Positions 1 to 8,581 of a DNA stretch of 64,000 nucleotides are shown piece by piece. Under the pieces are notes generated by a model. That model searched no databases. It saw nothing but the letters and a program-made list of their open reading frames with translations, and was not told the DNA's origin. Origin of the DNA: Flavobacterium beibuense (lineage in GTDB: Bacteria; Bacteroidota; Bacteroidia; Flavobacteriales; Flavobacteriaceae); assembly GCF_004151245.1 (NCBI RefSeq), contig NZ_JUIW01000008.1:1-64000 (forward strand). Direction: 5' to 3'. A program made the position numbers and the translations under genes. Within the stretch, counting starts at the first letter, position 1. Each line of letters starts with the position of its first letter.

Positions 1-731
1 ATGACTTTGCCTTCAGTTTCAATGACCAGAAGAACATCGGTTTCTTCTCCAGTAACAGGACAGGTGTTGACCAGCTGTACAGCGCAACGCCTATCTGTGG
101 CGTTGAGGCTATTGTAATGGTAAGGGATGCCAACACGGGCAAACCACTGGCCAGTGCCAGGGTAGCTATCCTTGATGAGAGGAACAATGTTATTGAGACA
201 AGAACGGCTGACGCTAACGGTAAGGTGGTTTACAATGTGGATTGTGACAGGACCTATACCATTCAGGCAAGCATGACCGGTTATGAGCAGAACAGCTTCC
301 CGATTGCCAAAACCCATGGCGGTGAGGTGAATGTTATGGCTGACCTGAGACCGATTGAGGTAATCGCACCGATAGATGTAGTGGAACTTAAAGATATCTT
401 CTTTGAGTTTGATAAGAGCAACATTACCAAGGAGGCTGCCTTTGAGCTTGACAAGTTAGTTGAGCTGATGAACAAAAAGCCGGAAATGGTAATCATGGTT
501 AAGGCACACACCGATAACCGCGGTAGTGACCAGTACAACATGAACCTTTCGAACAGGAGGGCAAAATCTACTGTTCAGTATGTAATCTCCAAAGGCATTG
601 CCAAGGAGCGCATCTCAGGACAGGGTTATGGTGAGAGCCAGCCGCTTGTTGACTGTAAAGACAAATGTACAGAGGAAGAGCACGCTAAGAACAGACGCTC
701 TGAGTTCCTTATTGTAAATGATAAAATTTAA
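1..731 (+). CDS. OmpA-family outer-membrane protein, C-terminal part (5' end outside window)
   Basis: The reading frame is open from the left edge (first full codon at base 3), so this is the 3' part of a longer gene. Visible in order are a short stretch like the end of a WD40/PD40-type region, a carboxypeptidase-regulatory-like (Ig-like) domain (VRDANTGKPLASARVAI) and a C-terminal OmpA peptidoglycan-binding domain with FFEFDKSNI and HTDNRGSDQYNMNLSNRRA. Proteins of this architecture sit in the outer membrane or periplasm and bind peptidoglycan. In Flavobacteria they often follow a PorP/SprF-like gene, but that neighbour is not visible here. A hairpin terminator follows at 777-828. Family call is firm; a link to type IX secretion is inference. 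Confidence 0.9.
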   Translation, partial: DFAFSFNDQKNIGFFSSNRTGVDQLYSATPICGVEAIVMVRDANTGKPLASARVAILDERNNVIETRTADANGKVVYNVDCDRTYTIQASMTGYEQNSFPIAKTHGGEVNVMADLRPIEVIAPIDVVELKDIFFEFDKSNITKEAAFELDKLVELMNKKPEMVIMVKAHTDNRGSDQYNMNLSNRRAKSTVQYVISKGIAKERISGQGYGESQPLVDCKDKCTEEEHAKNRRSEFLIVNDKI

Positions 732-776
732 TATCAAGATTTATAAAGCATAAATAATATTGTTTATGTTTGAGCC

Positions 777-828
777 CTGCTATCCTCGTTGGCCTTTATT
801 GTGCCCTTCGTAGGATAGCAGTTTTTTT
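777..828 (+). terminator. Rho-independent terminator of the OmpA-family gene
   Basis: Perfect 10-bp inverted repeat CTGCTATCCT (777-786) / AGGATAGCAG (812-821) with a 25-nt loop, followed by seven T. It lies 46 bp after the OmpA-family stop codon and inside the longest possible reading of the next gene. Confidence 0.75.
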
Positions 829-883
829 ATGGCTATTTGAATTAAAAATATCTTATTTTGCGGCAACTTATAAACCTACACCT

Positions 884-1687
884 TTGGAAATAATTATCCT
901 GCTTTTTAGCCTTACATTTTTAATTCTTTTTGTTTTTAGAATAATTATAGAACCTACATATATAATGGTTTTTAATAAGCCTATATATGTGCATTTATAT
1001 ATGTTCCCTAAAGAAATAAGCCCACGATACAAATCTGTATTGGAAAGAGAGTTTCGTTTTTATAGGAATCTTCCTTTAGCTAAAAGAAAATACTTCAGGC
1101 ATCGTGTACAGTCTTTTATGGAAAACTACCAGTTTGTAGGAAGGGAGGGACTCGCGGTTACTGAAGAAATGAAAGTGAAAATTGCGGCAACCTCGGTAAT
1201 GCTTACTTTCGGGATGCGCAACTACCTGTCTGACCTTTTTGAAACCATACTTATTTATCCGGATATTTTTTTATCACCGTCATCAGATGAATATCATAAA
1301 GGAGAATTTAATCCTGCGGCAGGAGTAGTGGTGTTTTCTTGGAAACATTTTATAGAAGGGATAGAGTATGATAATGATAACCTGAATCTTGGCCTTCATG
1401 AATTTGCTCATGTATTACATCTGGACTCCCTGAAAAGAAGAAGAATTGGGTCTTCATCTGTTATATACACCGATATGTTTGACAAGATAATGGAGTATAT
1501 AGCTAAACCTCAAAACAGGGAAAAATTAATGAAAGCCGAGTATTTCAGATTATATGCTTATACTAATCAATATGAGTTTATAGCAGTAATTTTAGAATAC
1601 TTTTTTGAGACACCTATGGTGTTTAGGCAAAAGCTTCCTGAGTTATATTTCATGGTTGAGAAAATGATCAACTTTAAGCAGGATTAA
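884..1687 (+). CDS. MtfA-like zinc-dependent peptidase (M90 family), membrane-anchored
   Basis: Likely a metallopeptidase of the MtfA type. The zincin motif HEFAH lies in LGLHEFAHVLHLDSL, and downstream acidic residues (YEFIAVILEYFFE) fit the family's third-ligand region. An N-terminal hydrophobic segment (IIILLFSLTFLILFVFRII) suggests a membrane anchor. The open frame extends upstream to a TTG at 770, but that stretch is the terminator stem at 777-828, so translation more likely starts at TTG 884 (267 aa); the first in-frame ATG, at 965, would remove the membrane segment. The 3' end overlaps the convergent DinB-like gene by 4 bp. Substrate unknown. Confidence 0.75.
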   Translation: MEIIILLFSLTFLILFVFRIIIEPTYIMVFNKPIYVHLYMFPKEISPRYKSVLEREFRFYRNLPLAKRKYFRHRVQSFMENYQFVGREGLAVTEEMKVKIAATSVMLTFGMRNYLSDLFETILIYPDIFLSPSSDEYHKGEFNPAAGVVVFSWKHFIEGIEYDNDNLNLGLHEFAHVLHLDSLKRRRIGSSSVIYTDMFDKIMEYIAKPQNREKLMKAEYFRLYAYTNQYEFIAVILEYFFETPMVFRQKLPELYFMVEKMINFKQD

Positions 1688-2184
1688 ACCATTTTTTTGA
1701 TATTCTGTATCTGATGATTATGACGGGTTGTATGGTAAGCTAAAAAATGTACCATTTCAAGTTTTGTATAACCTTCAAAGGGATGCCCTTGTGGTAAAGG
1801 TGCTATTTCATCAAGATCTACATTTTTTGCTGCTTCTGTGATTTTTGTTTTCACTTCTTTTAATGAGTCAATAAGCTCTTCCTTATCATAAATTTTATCT
1901 TCCGGTAAGATAAAATCAGGTGATTTAAATTTAAGGGAATAGTCAAGAAATATCTTTTTGAGTTCGTCTATATTCTCATCCGGTTTTCTGTCTGCTTTTT
2001 TAGTAGGAGTGTAAAACAGTCCGTCTATTCCTGTTTCCGATTTCAGTAAATGACAGCCTACCTGTGCCGCTGTCCAACTGTCTTTAAAAGGAACGGTGTT
2101 GATGTCAGTCTGGCTGAATGAATCCAATAATTGAGTTGTTTCGTTAAGTATGTTTTCTAACTGATTGATGATTTCTGTTTTCAT
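1684..2184 (-). CDS. DinB-family protein
   Basis: 166 aa. The N-terminal half has the four-helix DinB/YfiT pattern (TAAQVGCHLLKSE), and the C-terminal helix carries LAYHTTRHNHQIQNI. The family's metal-binding histidines are plausible at H45 and in HTTRHNHQ. DinB-like proteins are putative metal-dependent transferases, some using bacillithiol or mycothiol; no substrate can be named. It is the last gene of a leftward run of small enzymes starting near 5186, with 12 bp to the VOC gene upstream of it, which suggests co-transcription. Confidence 0.8.
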   Translation of the reverse strand: MKTEIINQLENILNETTQLLDSFSQTDINTVPFKDSWTAAQVGCHLLKSETGIDGLFYTPTKKADRKPDENIDELKKIFLDYSLKFKSPDFILPEDKIYDKEELIDSLKEVKTKITEAAKNVDLDEIAPLPQGHPFEGYTKLEMVHFLAYHTTRHNHQIQNIKKMV

Positions 2185-2196
2185 AATTTATTTTTT

Positions 2197-2574
2197 TTAT
2201 TCCTGTAATACTGATAATATATTTCCCGCCGGGTCTTTAAACCAGGCTATATATGGACCTCCACCTCTAAAAATGTTATCCTCGTCGGTTTTAAAATTTT
2301 CAAAGTCGTAGCTTTCAAATTTTACTCCTTTGTTTTTTAGTTCTTTTACTGTTGCTTCAACATCCTTTACAGGGAAATTAAGAACTGTAAACGTAGCAGG
2401 TTCATGATTGGGCTTTGGATAAAGGATAATAGGATTATTACCTTTAATATGAAGTTCCAAAAGTCCCATTACTCCGTCGCGGGCATCGAGACCTAATGTC
2501 TCGCTGTAAAATAATTTGGCTTTAGATATGTCGTTTACCGAATAGCCGCTAAATGCTCTGGTGTCTTTAAACAT
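2197..2574 (-). CDS. VOC-family (glyoxalase/bleomycin-resistance-like) protein
   Basis: 125 aa, a single vicinal-oxygen-chelate domain: [23 protein letters not shown] at the N-terminus and [20 protein letters not shown] at the C-terminus. The fold binds a divalent metal in many members, but the usual first His ligand in beta-1 is not obvious (FSGYSV), so catalysis is uncertain. It sits between a second VOC gene of the PhnB type and the DinB-like gene on the same strand, probably in one transcript with them. Confidence 0.85.
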   Translation of the reverse strand: MFKDTRAFSGYSVNDISKAKLFYSETLGLDARDGVMGLLELHIKGNNPIILYPKPNHEPATFTVLNFPVKDVEATVKELKNKGVKFESYDFENFKTDEDNIFRGGGPYIAWFKDPAGNILSVLQE

Positions 2575-2622
2575 AGTTTATTAAATTTAAAAAGTCGGAT
2601 AAACATTATCCGACTTTAATTA

Positions 2623-3045
2623 TTAAGAATTTCTTGTGTCAAAGTTTATCATCCACTGTACACCAAATTTATCAGTTAGCATACCGTAGTAGGCACCCCA
2701 AAACATATCGTCCATAGGCATTCCTATTTTACCGCCCGCTGCAAGTCCGTCAAAAAGTCTTTTAGCTTCTTCACGGCTTTCCGCATCAATGGTGATTGAA
2801 CTGTTTGTACCAAACTTTACCTGTTCCATAGATTTAGGAACATCGGTACCCATAAGAATACTGCTGCCCATAGGCAGAGCAACATGCATAATACCGTTTT
2901 TTTCTGTTTCGGGCATATTCTCGCATCCGGGAGTATCGCCAAAACGCATGATTGTGGCAAACTCTCCGCCAAATACCGATTTATAGAAGTTAAAAGCCTC
3001 TTCGGTATTGCCGTTAAAATTTAAATAGGGGTTAACTGCTTTCAT
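2623..3045 (-). CDS. PhnB-like VOC-family protein
   Basis: 140 aa, matching the PhnB / 3-demethylubiquinone-9 3-methyltransferase-like VOC subgroup: NPYLNFNGNTEEAFNFYKSVFGGE at the start, MHVALPMGSSILMGTD in the middle, and WGAYYGMLTDKFGVQWMINFD at the end. The methyltransferase label in databases is historical; the true reaction of this subgroup is unknown. It lies 48 bp downstream of the next VOC gene's start side and 30 bp after an SRPBCC gene, in the same leftward cluster. Confidence 0.88.
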   Translation of the reverse strand: MKAVNPYLNFNGNTEEAFNFYKSVFGGEFATIMRFGDTPGCENMPETEKNGIMHVALPMGSSILMGTDVPKSMEQVKFGTNSSITIDAESREEAKRLFDGLAAGGKIGMPMDDMFWGAYYGMLTDKFGVQWMINFDTRNS

Positions 3046-3075
3046 AATTAAATAAGTTAGTGATTTGATTGTGAT

Positions 3076-3600
3076 TTATTTTTCCAGAATTCCTTTTAAA
3101 AGATTAAGGCTTTCCTGTATGTTTTTACCAAGAACACCACCCATAACCAGGTTTATTATGTTTCTTGGGTAAGAAGTTTTGCCATACATGCCCCATTTTA
3201 CTTTTGTGCTGTGTTCAGATTCTGCTTCTGTACTCATATAAGCATGACCGGTTGATGTAAAAGGCCTTATAAAACGAAGTTCCATTGTAATGCGTTCGCC
3301 GTCGGTAATACCTGTTATTTCCTGTTCACCCGCTCCTGCATTTTTATTACCGTCCCATGCATATATAAAACCTAAATTCCCGTCGGTTCCCCTGAAATCT
3401 TTCGTCATGTCAGGGTCAACCATGGTCCATTTATTATAATTATCCTGGTTTTTTATATACTTAAGATAATTAAACACCTCGTGCTTGGGCCTGTTTATTA
3501 TTACCTCACGTTCTATGTGATAAGCCTTTTTGACAAAAAGAGCCATTATGAACGGAAGAACGAACAGTATTGTTATTATGATCAGGATAGTATTTAGCAT
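3076..3600 (-). CDS. SRPBCC-family protein (polyketide cyclase/START-like), membrane-anchored
   Basis: 174 aa. An N-terminal hydrophobic helix (TILIIITILFVLPFIMALF) is followed by a START/SRPBCC hydrophobic-pocket domain (EREVIINRPKHEVFNYLKYIKN, then WDGNKNAGAGEQEITGI). It is a close paralogue of the next gene upstream (3605-4135), with the same anchor and the same domain order, separated by 4 bp; a tandem duplication is the simplest explanation. The family binds small hydrophobic ligands; no ligand can be assigned. Confidence 0.85.
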   Translation of the reverse strand: MLNTILIIITILFVLPFIMALFVKKAYHIEREVIINRPKHEVFNYLKYIKNQDNYNKWTMVDPDMTKDFRGTDGNLGFIYAWDGNKNAGAGEQEITGITDGERITMELRFIRPFTSTGHAYMSTEAESEHSTKVKWGMYGKTSYPRNIINLVMGGVLGKNIQESLNLLKGILEK

Positions 3601-3604
3601 AATC

Positions 3605-4135
3605 TTATTTTTCTAAATTCGATTTCATGTTCTCCAAACTTGTCTGAAGATTATTGCCTACTGTACTTTCAGTAAACAGATTCATGAAATTCATGGGGTA
3701 GTTACTATGTCCCGACATTACCCATGTTACCGTGGTGGCATTGTCGCCCACAGGAGTGGTAGTCATATAGGCTTTAGCCTCTCCTTCAAATGGTTCAATA
3801 AAATGAAGGTTCATGTCGAGACGTTCATTTTCGTTTATTTTGGTTATCTCAATTTCGCCTTTCCCTACATGTTCATTACCGCTCCAGCCATATATAAAAC
3901 CTTCGGTGGCATCGGTTCCGGTATATTCGTTTTTCAGGTTTGGATCTGCCAGACACCAGGCATTGTAGTCGTTTTGATTTTTAAGATGTTTGATATAATC
4001 AAACACCTCCGGTTCAGGCTTGTTAATGGTAACCTGTTTCTCAACACTGTAATCTTTTTTGATAAAAATTGCCATGATAAACGGAATGGCTATCAGCACC
4101 AGAATAATGATGATGATTCTTTTTAGGATTTTCAT
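3605..4135 (-). CDS. SRPBCC-family protein, paralogue of the adjacent gene
   Basis: 176 aa. Starts with a lysine-rich end and hydrophobic helix (IIIIILVLIAIPFIMAIF), then the SRPBCC domain (EKQVTINKPEPEVFDYIKHLKN, YGWSGNEHVGKGEIEITKI). The arrangement mirrors the 174-aa neighbour almost residue for residue in the anchor (PFIMA, then IKK/VKK), supporting duplication. A 139-aa open frame exists on the opposite strand, but it has no recognisable domain and is a shadow. Function beyond ligand-binding fold unknown. Confidence 0.85.
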   Translation of the reverse strand: MKILKRIIIIILVLIAIPFIMAIFIKKDYSVEKQVTINKPEPEVFDYIKHLKNQNDYNAWCLADPNLKNEYTGTDATEGFIYGWSGNEHVGKGEIEITKINENERLDMNLHFIEPFEGEAKAYMTTTPVGDNATTVTWVMSGHSNYPMNFMNLFTESTVGNNLQTSLENMKSNLEK

Positions 4136-4163
4136 AGTTCAGATATTTGGTTTAATTGTTTGT

Positions 4164-4718
4164 TTACTTTGTATAATGCAATACTGTTATACCGCAGGCA
4201 AAAGATTTTGATTCATGTAGTTTGAGGCTTAGCCTGTTGTCGAGTTCTTCAAAAATGGGCATTCCTTTACCTAATATTGTAGGGTTTACAAAAAGGTAAA
4301 ATTCATCTATAAGACCTTCTTTTATAAGGGATGAGACAAAAGTACCCCCTCCATATGCTATAATGTCTTTGCCATTTACTTCCTTTAGTTTTTTAATGTC
4401 GGTTATAAGATTATGGGCTAAAGAAGTATTATTCCAAGGGTTTTCTTTAATAGTATTGGTAAAAACCACCTTAGGGGTTTCATGCAGTTTTCTTGCATCT
4501 TCTATAGTAGCCGGGTCGTTGTACTGGCCTTCCCAGTAGCCTATAAAGCCCTCGGCAAGTTTTCTTCCTAATACAATACAGTCTACCGATTCGGTAAGAT
4601 TGGTAACATAGTTTTTAATTTCTTCATCCCAGTCCCAAACCATCCAGTCCATTTCTCCGTTAGGGCCTGCAATGTATCCGTCTACAGACATTTGTACCTG
4701 TAATTTTAATTTTCTCAT
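4164..4718 (-). CDS. RibD C-terminal / dihydrofolate-reductase-like protein
   Basis: 184 aa with the RibD-C (DHFR-fold) signature: KLKLQVQMSVDGYIAGPNGE near the N-terminus, DCIVLGRKLAEGF in the middle, and IIAYGGGTFVSSLIKEGLIDEFYL plus NPTILGKGMPIF in the NADPH-binding half. Stand-alone RibD-C proteins are putative NADPH-dependent reductases whose substrates are mostly unknown; this is not folA (too divergent at the N-terminus). It lies between the SRPBCC pair and DoxX on the same strand. Confidence 0.88.
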   Translation of the reverse strand: MRKLKLQVQMSVDGYIAGPNGEMDWMVWDWDEEIKNYVTNLTESVDCIVLGRKLAEGFIGYWEGQYNDPATIEDARKLHETPKVVFTNTIKENPWNNTSLAHNLITDIKKLKEVNGKDIIAYGGGTFVSSLIKEGLIDEFYLFVNPTILGKGMPIFEELDNRLSLKLHESKSFACGITVLHYTK

Positions 4719-4760
4719 AGCAATTTTTTTTGATTTTAATTTGATTGATGATTGATATTG

Positions 4761-5186
4761 TTATTCTTCTCTTTTGTCTGATGATTTACCAAAAAGTACT
4801 GCATCCGCCGAGTATTTACCGCTTCCCAGAATAAAAATTACAAGACACAGCAGCATGTATACAAACGCGATAGCCTTAACATCAAAACTGTCGTTGGCGT
4901 GAGCTATAAAGTAAGCGACTATCATGGTTATAAATACAGGGATTATGGCAAAACGAGTAAGCAGCCCTATAAGCACAAGGAAACCACACACCAGTTCGGC
5001 AAAAATTACAAGGTTAAAAGACAGTTTTGCACCAATGCCTATTATGTCCTGAAACAATGGGGCGATGGCTTCGTAGTTTGCAGCTTTCATGAAGCCGTAA
5101 TAAACGAACATACCGCCAAAGATTAACCTTAGCAAAAGGGTAGCTAAATCAGTGTTTAGCGGTTGCACTTTAATTAGATCTTTCAT
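4761..5186 (-). CDS. DoxX-family membrane protein
   Basis: 141 aa with four hydrophobic segments (about residues 16-34, 50-70, 75-95 and 105-122) and the DoxX patterns LLLRLIFGGMFVYYGFMKA and FAELVCGFLVLIGLLTRF. DoxX/DoxD-like proteins are inner-membrane proteins tied in places to redox or thiol metabolism. This is the first gene of the leftward accessory cluster; the 227-bp gap upstream separates it from the divergent AraC-type regulator, so that gap probably holds both promoters. Confidence 0.88.
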   Translation of the reverse strand: MKDLIKVQPLNTDLATLLLRLIFGGMFVYYGFMKAANYEAIAPLFQDIIGIGAKLSFNLVIFAELVCGFLVLIGLLTRFAIIPVFITMIVAYFIAHANDSFDVKAIAFVYMLLCLVIFILGSGKYSADAVLFGKSSDKREE

Positions 5187-5413
5187 CTTAATTGGTTTTA
5201 TGGATTAATATCATAAATATATGAATATTAGTTTTTTGTGTTTTACGAAAACGTTATAATAGTTTGTGCTATTTTTGATGAATATTGTTCCCTTTCATTG
5301 TTCAATACAAAGTTAAGTGATGGTTTCTTTGGGTATGGAACGCTAAGAAGTCATTAAGAGGGGGCATTTAGGACAAAAAAGGTATATTTACTGTTATATA
5401 TGATTTTTAGATT

Positions 5414-6376
5414 ATGCAATTAGGTATTTTACTAACAAAAGACCACAGACTTTTAAGTGTTGCGGCAATACTGGATGTATTTGAATCGGTAAACCGCTTT
5501 TATACTGAAGAAAATAAAAAAGAACCGTTTACTATAGAGCTACTGTATATGCCGGGGCATGAAACACAATATCCCGGATATGTTACAAAAGCGACAGATC
5601 ATGAAACGTATTATGATATTATACTTATTCCTTCTTTCAGGCAGGGATGGATGCCTAATTCACCCGACCCAAACTTTAGCTGGATTCCGTGGTTGCAGCA
5701 TCAGTATAGGGAGGGGGCAGCAGTAGCCAGTTTTTGTACGGGAGCTTTTTTACTGGCATCAACAGGATTGCTGGATAATAAGCCGGCCACAACCCATATA
5801 AATGCCGGAGGGGCTTTTGCAAGGGCATTTCCTAAAGTCGTTTTACAAACTGAAGCGGTGGTTACCGAAAAGGACAGGGTATATACCAGCGGAGGAGCTA
5901 CAAACAGTTTTCATTTAATGATGTTGCTTCTTGAAGTATATTGCAGCCGTAAAATGGCAGTGAAGGCAGCCAAAGTATTCTCGGTAGATATGGATCGTAA
6001 CAGACAGACCTATTTCGGGACATTCTCGCCTGCTGAAGATCATGGCGACGATTTGGTTAAACTGGCTCAGGAAGAGATAAGAAAGAACTTTAGTAAAGGA
6101 AATACAATAGAAGAGATTATTACGGATGTTCCTGCAAGCAGGAGAAACCTTGTGAGACGCTTTAAGCAGGTAACGGGTATTACTCCTATAGAATACCTTC
6201 AAAAAACACGTATTGAAGCCGCCAAGCAGTTATTGGAGCAATCAAGACAAAGTATTGTAGAAGTGATGTATGAGTCAGGCTATAATGACCTTAAAACATT
6301 CCGATCGCTGTTTAAAAAGACGGTGGGCATGACACCAAAAATGTACCGGGATAAATTTAGCGGACAGATGGTGTAA
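5414..6376 (+). CDS. GlxA-type transcriptional regulator (DJ-1/PfpI domain plus AraC HTH)
   Basis: 320 aa. The N-terminal two-thirds is a class-I glutamine-amidotransferase-like DJ-1/PfpI domain with the nucleophile-elbow region VASFCTGAFLLASTG (Cys in FCTGA). The C-terminal ~100 residues are an AraC/XylS double helix-turn-helix (NTIEEIITDVPASRRNLVRRF, then ESGYNDLKTFRSLFKKTVGMTPKMYR). It is divergent from the DoxX-to-DinB cluster and is the obvious candidate regulator of it; that link is inference from position. A clean terminator follows at 6381-6407. Confidence 0.92.
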   Translation: MQLGILLTKDHRLLSVAAILDVFESVNRFYTEENKKEPFTIELLYMPGHETQYPGYVTKATDHETYYDIILIPSFRQGWMPNSPDPNFSWIPWLQHQYREGAAVASFCTGAFLLASTGLLDNKPATTHINAGGAFARAFPKVVLQTEAVVTEKDRVYTSGGATNSFHLMMLLLEVYCSRKMAVKAAKVFSVDMDRNRQTYFGTFSPAEDHGDDLVKLAQEEIRKNFSKGNTIEEIITDVPASRRNLVRRFKQVTGITPIEYLQKTRIEAAKQLLEQSRQSIVEVMYESGYNDLKTFRSLFKKTVGMTPKMYRDKFSGQMV

Positions 6377-6380
6377 TAAA

Positions 6381-6407
6381 AAAGCCTCCCATTGGGAGGC
6401 TTTTTTT
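6381..6407 (+). terminator. Rho-independent terminator of the GlxA-type regulator gene
   Basis: Stem GCCTCCC (6384-6390) / GGGAGGC (6394-6400) with a 3-nt loop, A-run before and seven T after; the flanking A and T runs make it usable in both directions between convergent genes. Confidence 0.9.
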
Positions 6408-6423
6408 ATAGAAAGATTTCAGT

Positions 6424-7866
6424 TTAGAAAACAAGTGTCTGTATAGAGTGTGATGCACTTTCTACTTCTACTGCCTGGCCGTTTATCCAAACAAAGTAGT
6501 TTACTTTTTCTTCACCACGATTCATTACTATTACCACAGTTTTTCCGTCTGGGTTAAGGAAAGCAGTAGACTCAAGAGCACTGCGGCTTGTTGAGCAGGC
6601 AATTCTTTTAGCTCCTTTTTGAACGAACTTTGAGAAATGACCTATGTAGTAATACTCATTGGTAAACATAAGTTCACCTGTTTTAGTATTGGCATGTATA
6701 GGCGCAAAACAAAGGTTCATAACGTGGTTAGGGCCACCTGTCTCATCAAGAAGAATATTCCAGTCAGTCCATGCTGTTGTACCGCTGTTAAAGTCGTTGA
6801 TAAGGTTGTGGCCGTATAACTCACCCAGTTTCCAGTCATAAACGTTCTCCAGTTTAAACTGTTCTTTACAACCTTCTGTAAAGATAAGATTAGTGTTAGG
6901 GAAGGTTTCGTGTGCCAGTTTCAGGTTGTTGAACATTTGAGAACCACCATTCCATGTTTCGTACCAGTGGTAACCTATACCCCAAAGGTATTTTGCAGCT
7001 TCAGGGTCGTTAAGAACCGTTGCAGCTCTTTGGAATAACATATCACGGTTATGATCCCATGCAATGATTTTTTTGTCGGCATAACCGGCTTTGTGCATTG
7101 TAGGGCCTAAATAATTTTTAAGGAAATCACGCTCCTCTTCACCTGTGTAAATACACGACTCCCATTTTTGTGTTGCCATTGGCTCATTTTGAATGGTAAT
7201 ACCCCAAACAGGAATACCTTCTTTCTCGTAAGCAGCAATGAACTTGGTGTAGTAAGTAGCCCAGCTCTGGTAGAATTCAGGTAGTAATTTACCACCCTTT
7301 AGCATACTTCCGTTGCTTTTCATGAAAGCAGGAGGACTCCAAGGCGATGCATAAAGTGTAAGCTCGCCACCTGCAGCCTCAATTGCTTTTTTAATAAGCG
7401 GAATGCGGTACTTTTTATCGTGGCTAATGTCAAAAGACTTTAGTTCTTTGTCGCCTTCCTTTACATAGGTATAGCTTTCGCTTGCAAAGTCACAACTGTG
7501 AATGGTAGTACGGGCAAGGTTATACCCAATACCTTTTTCTTTGTCGTAGTAGGCTTCAAGAAACTGTTTTTGCCTGTCTTTTGGCAGTTTTGCAAATACC
7601 TCGGCAGAAGCGTCTGTAATAGCTCCTCCAAACCCCATTACACTTTGAAAAGTGTGGGTAGGGTCTACAAATACCGATACTTCCGTTTCAAGCGGCTGTT
7701 TCTTTTCTGTAAAAGAAAGAGTGCCGTTAGCCGGAGTTATCCTTTGGTTTGTTTCTTTAACGGTATTATAAACCGTTACTTTTTTTCCTGTAGTAGTATA
7801 GGGTTTGTTTTGAGCAAACGCTGCTACTCCCGATACCATCAGGACGGTTAATAGATACTTTCTCAT
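6424..7866 (-). CDS. GH30 glycoside hydrolase (glucosylceramidase-like), secreted
   Basis: 480 aa with a signal peptide (residues 1-19, ending VAAFAQ). It is a family GH30 enzyme: VMGFGGAITDASAE near residue 77, ASPWSPPAFMKSN near 173, the acid/base Glu in IQNEP (E228) and the nucleophile Glu in IFTEGC (E331), followed by the all-beta domain at the C-terminus. Known members cut beta-1,6-glucans, glucosylceramide or xylan; the substrate here cannot be fixed. Length is normal for the family. No type IX secretion C-terminal domain is seen. It follows rpe by 29 bp on the same strand and may share its transcript. Confidence 0.93.
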   Translation of the reverse strand: MRKYLLTVLMVSGVAAFAQNKPYTTTGKKVTVYNTVKETNQRITPANGTLSFTEKKQPLETEVSVFVDPTHTFQSVMGFGGAITDASAEVFAKLPKDRQKQFLEAYYDKEKGIGYNLARTTIHSCDFASESYTYVKEGDKELKSFDISHDKKYRIPLIKKAIEAAGGELTLYASPWSPPAFMKSNGSMLKGGKLLPEFYQSWATYYTKFIAAYEKEGIPVWGITIQNEPMATQKWESCIYTGEEERDFLKNYLGPTMHKAGYADKKIIAWDHNRDMLFQRAATVLNDPEAAKYLWGIGYHWYETWNGGSQMFNNLKLAHETFPNTNLIFTEGCKEQFKLENVYDWKLGELYGHNLINDFNSGTTAWTDWNILLDETGGPNHVMNLCFAPIHANTKTGELMFTNEYYYIGHFSKFVQKGAKRIACSTSRSALESTAFLNPDGKTVVIVMNRGEEKVNYFVWINGQAVEVESASHSIQTLVF

Positions 7867-7895
7867 AGATGCGGTTTTGAGATTAGTGTATTAAA

Positions 7896-8558
7896 TTAAA
7901 AAGATGTAAACTTTTTTAGGTCGGCGATAGTTTGCGTAGGACTATCCGACTTAAATACAAAGTTTCCGGCAACAAGTACATCGGCACCTGCCTCAACAAG
8001 AAGCTTAGCGTTTTTATCATTAACACCACCGTCTACTTCAATAAGGGTAGGGGCATTGTGTTTAATTATAATCTCTTTAAGCTGTTTTATCTTGCTGTAT
8101 GTATTTTCTATGAAAGATTGTCCGCCAAAACCAGGGTTAACACTCATCATACAAACAACGTCGGTATCTTTTATTACGTCTTCTAACAGAGCAACGTTGG
8201 TGTGAGGGTTAACGGCAATACCGGCTTTCATTCCTTCCGCTTTTATAGCCTGCAGGGTACGGTGCAGGTGTGTACATGCTTCATAATGAACGGTAAGGTT
8301 TGTAGCGCCCAGTGCAGCAAAAGTTTTAATGTACTGATCAGGGTTTACAATCATAAGGTGCACATCTATGGTTTTTTTTGCGTGGCGTGTAATAGCCTCT
8401 AAAACCGGCATACCAAAAGAGATGTTAGGTACAAATACGCCGTCCATAATATCAATGTGGAACCAATCGGCCTCACTATTATTGATCATCTCGATGTCAC
8501 GTTGCAGGTTGGCAAAATCTGCCGAAAGCACAGATGGTGCAATTAATGTATTTTTCAT
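7896..8558 (-). CDS. rpe: Ribulose-phosphate 3-epimerase
   Basis: 220 aa, full length. Interconverts D-ribulose 5-phosphate and D-xylulose 5-phosphate in the pentose phosphate pathway, in the cytoplasm. Seen: LIAPSVLSADFANL at the start, the metal-binding HIDIMDGVFVPN and VHLMI, MSVNPGFGGQSF, and EVDGGVNDKNA with the catalytic Asp, then ADVLVAGNFVF phosphate binding. A TAnnTTTG-type -7 box lies 24 bp upstream of the start. Confidence 0.97.
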   Translation of the reverse strand: MKNTLIAPSVLSADFANLQRDIEMINNSEADWFHIDIMDGVFVPNISFGMPVLEAITRHAKKTIDVHLMIVNPDQYIKTFAALGATNLTVHYEACTHLHRTLQAIKAEGMKAGIAVNPHTNVALLEDVIKDTDVVCMMSVNPGFGGQSFIENTYSKIKQLKEIIIKHNAPTLIEVDGGVNDKNAKLLVEAGADVLVAGNFVFKSDSPTQTIADLKKFTSF

Positions 8559-8581
8559 TATTGTTTGTGTATGAATTTTTG

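Noticed and set aside
3707..4126. 139-aa open frame on the plus strand
   Set aside because: Lies fully opposite the SRPBCC gene and has no domain; a shadow of codon bias.
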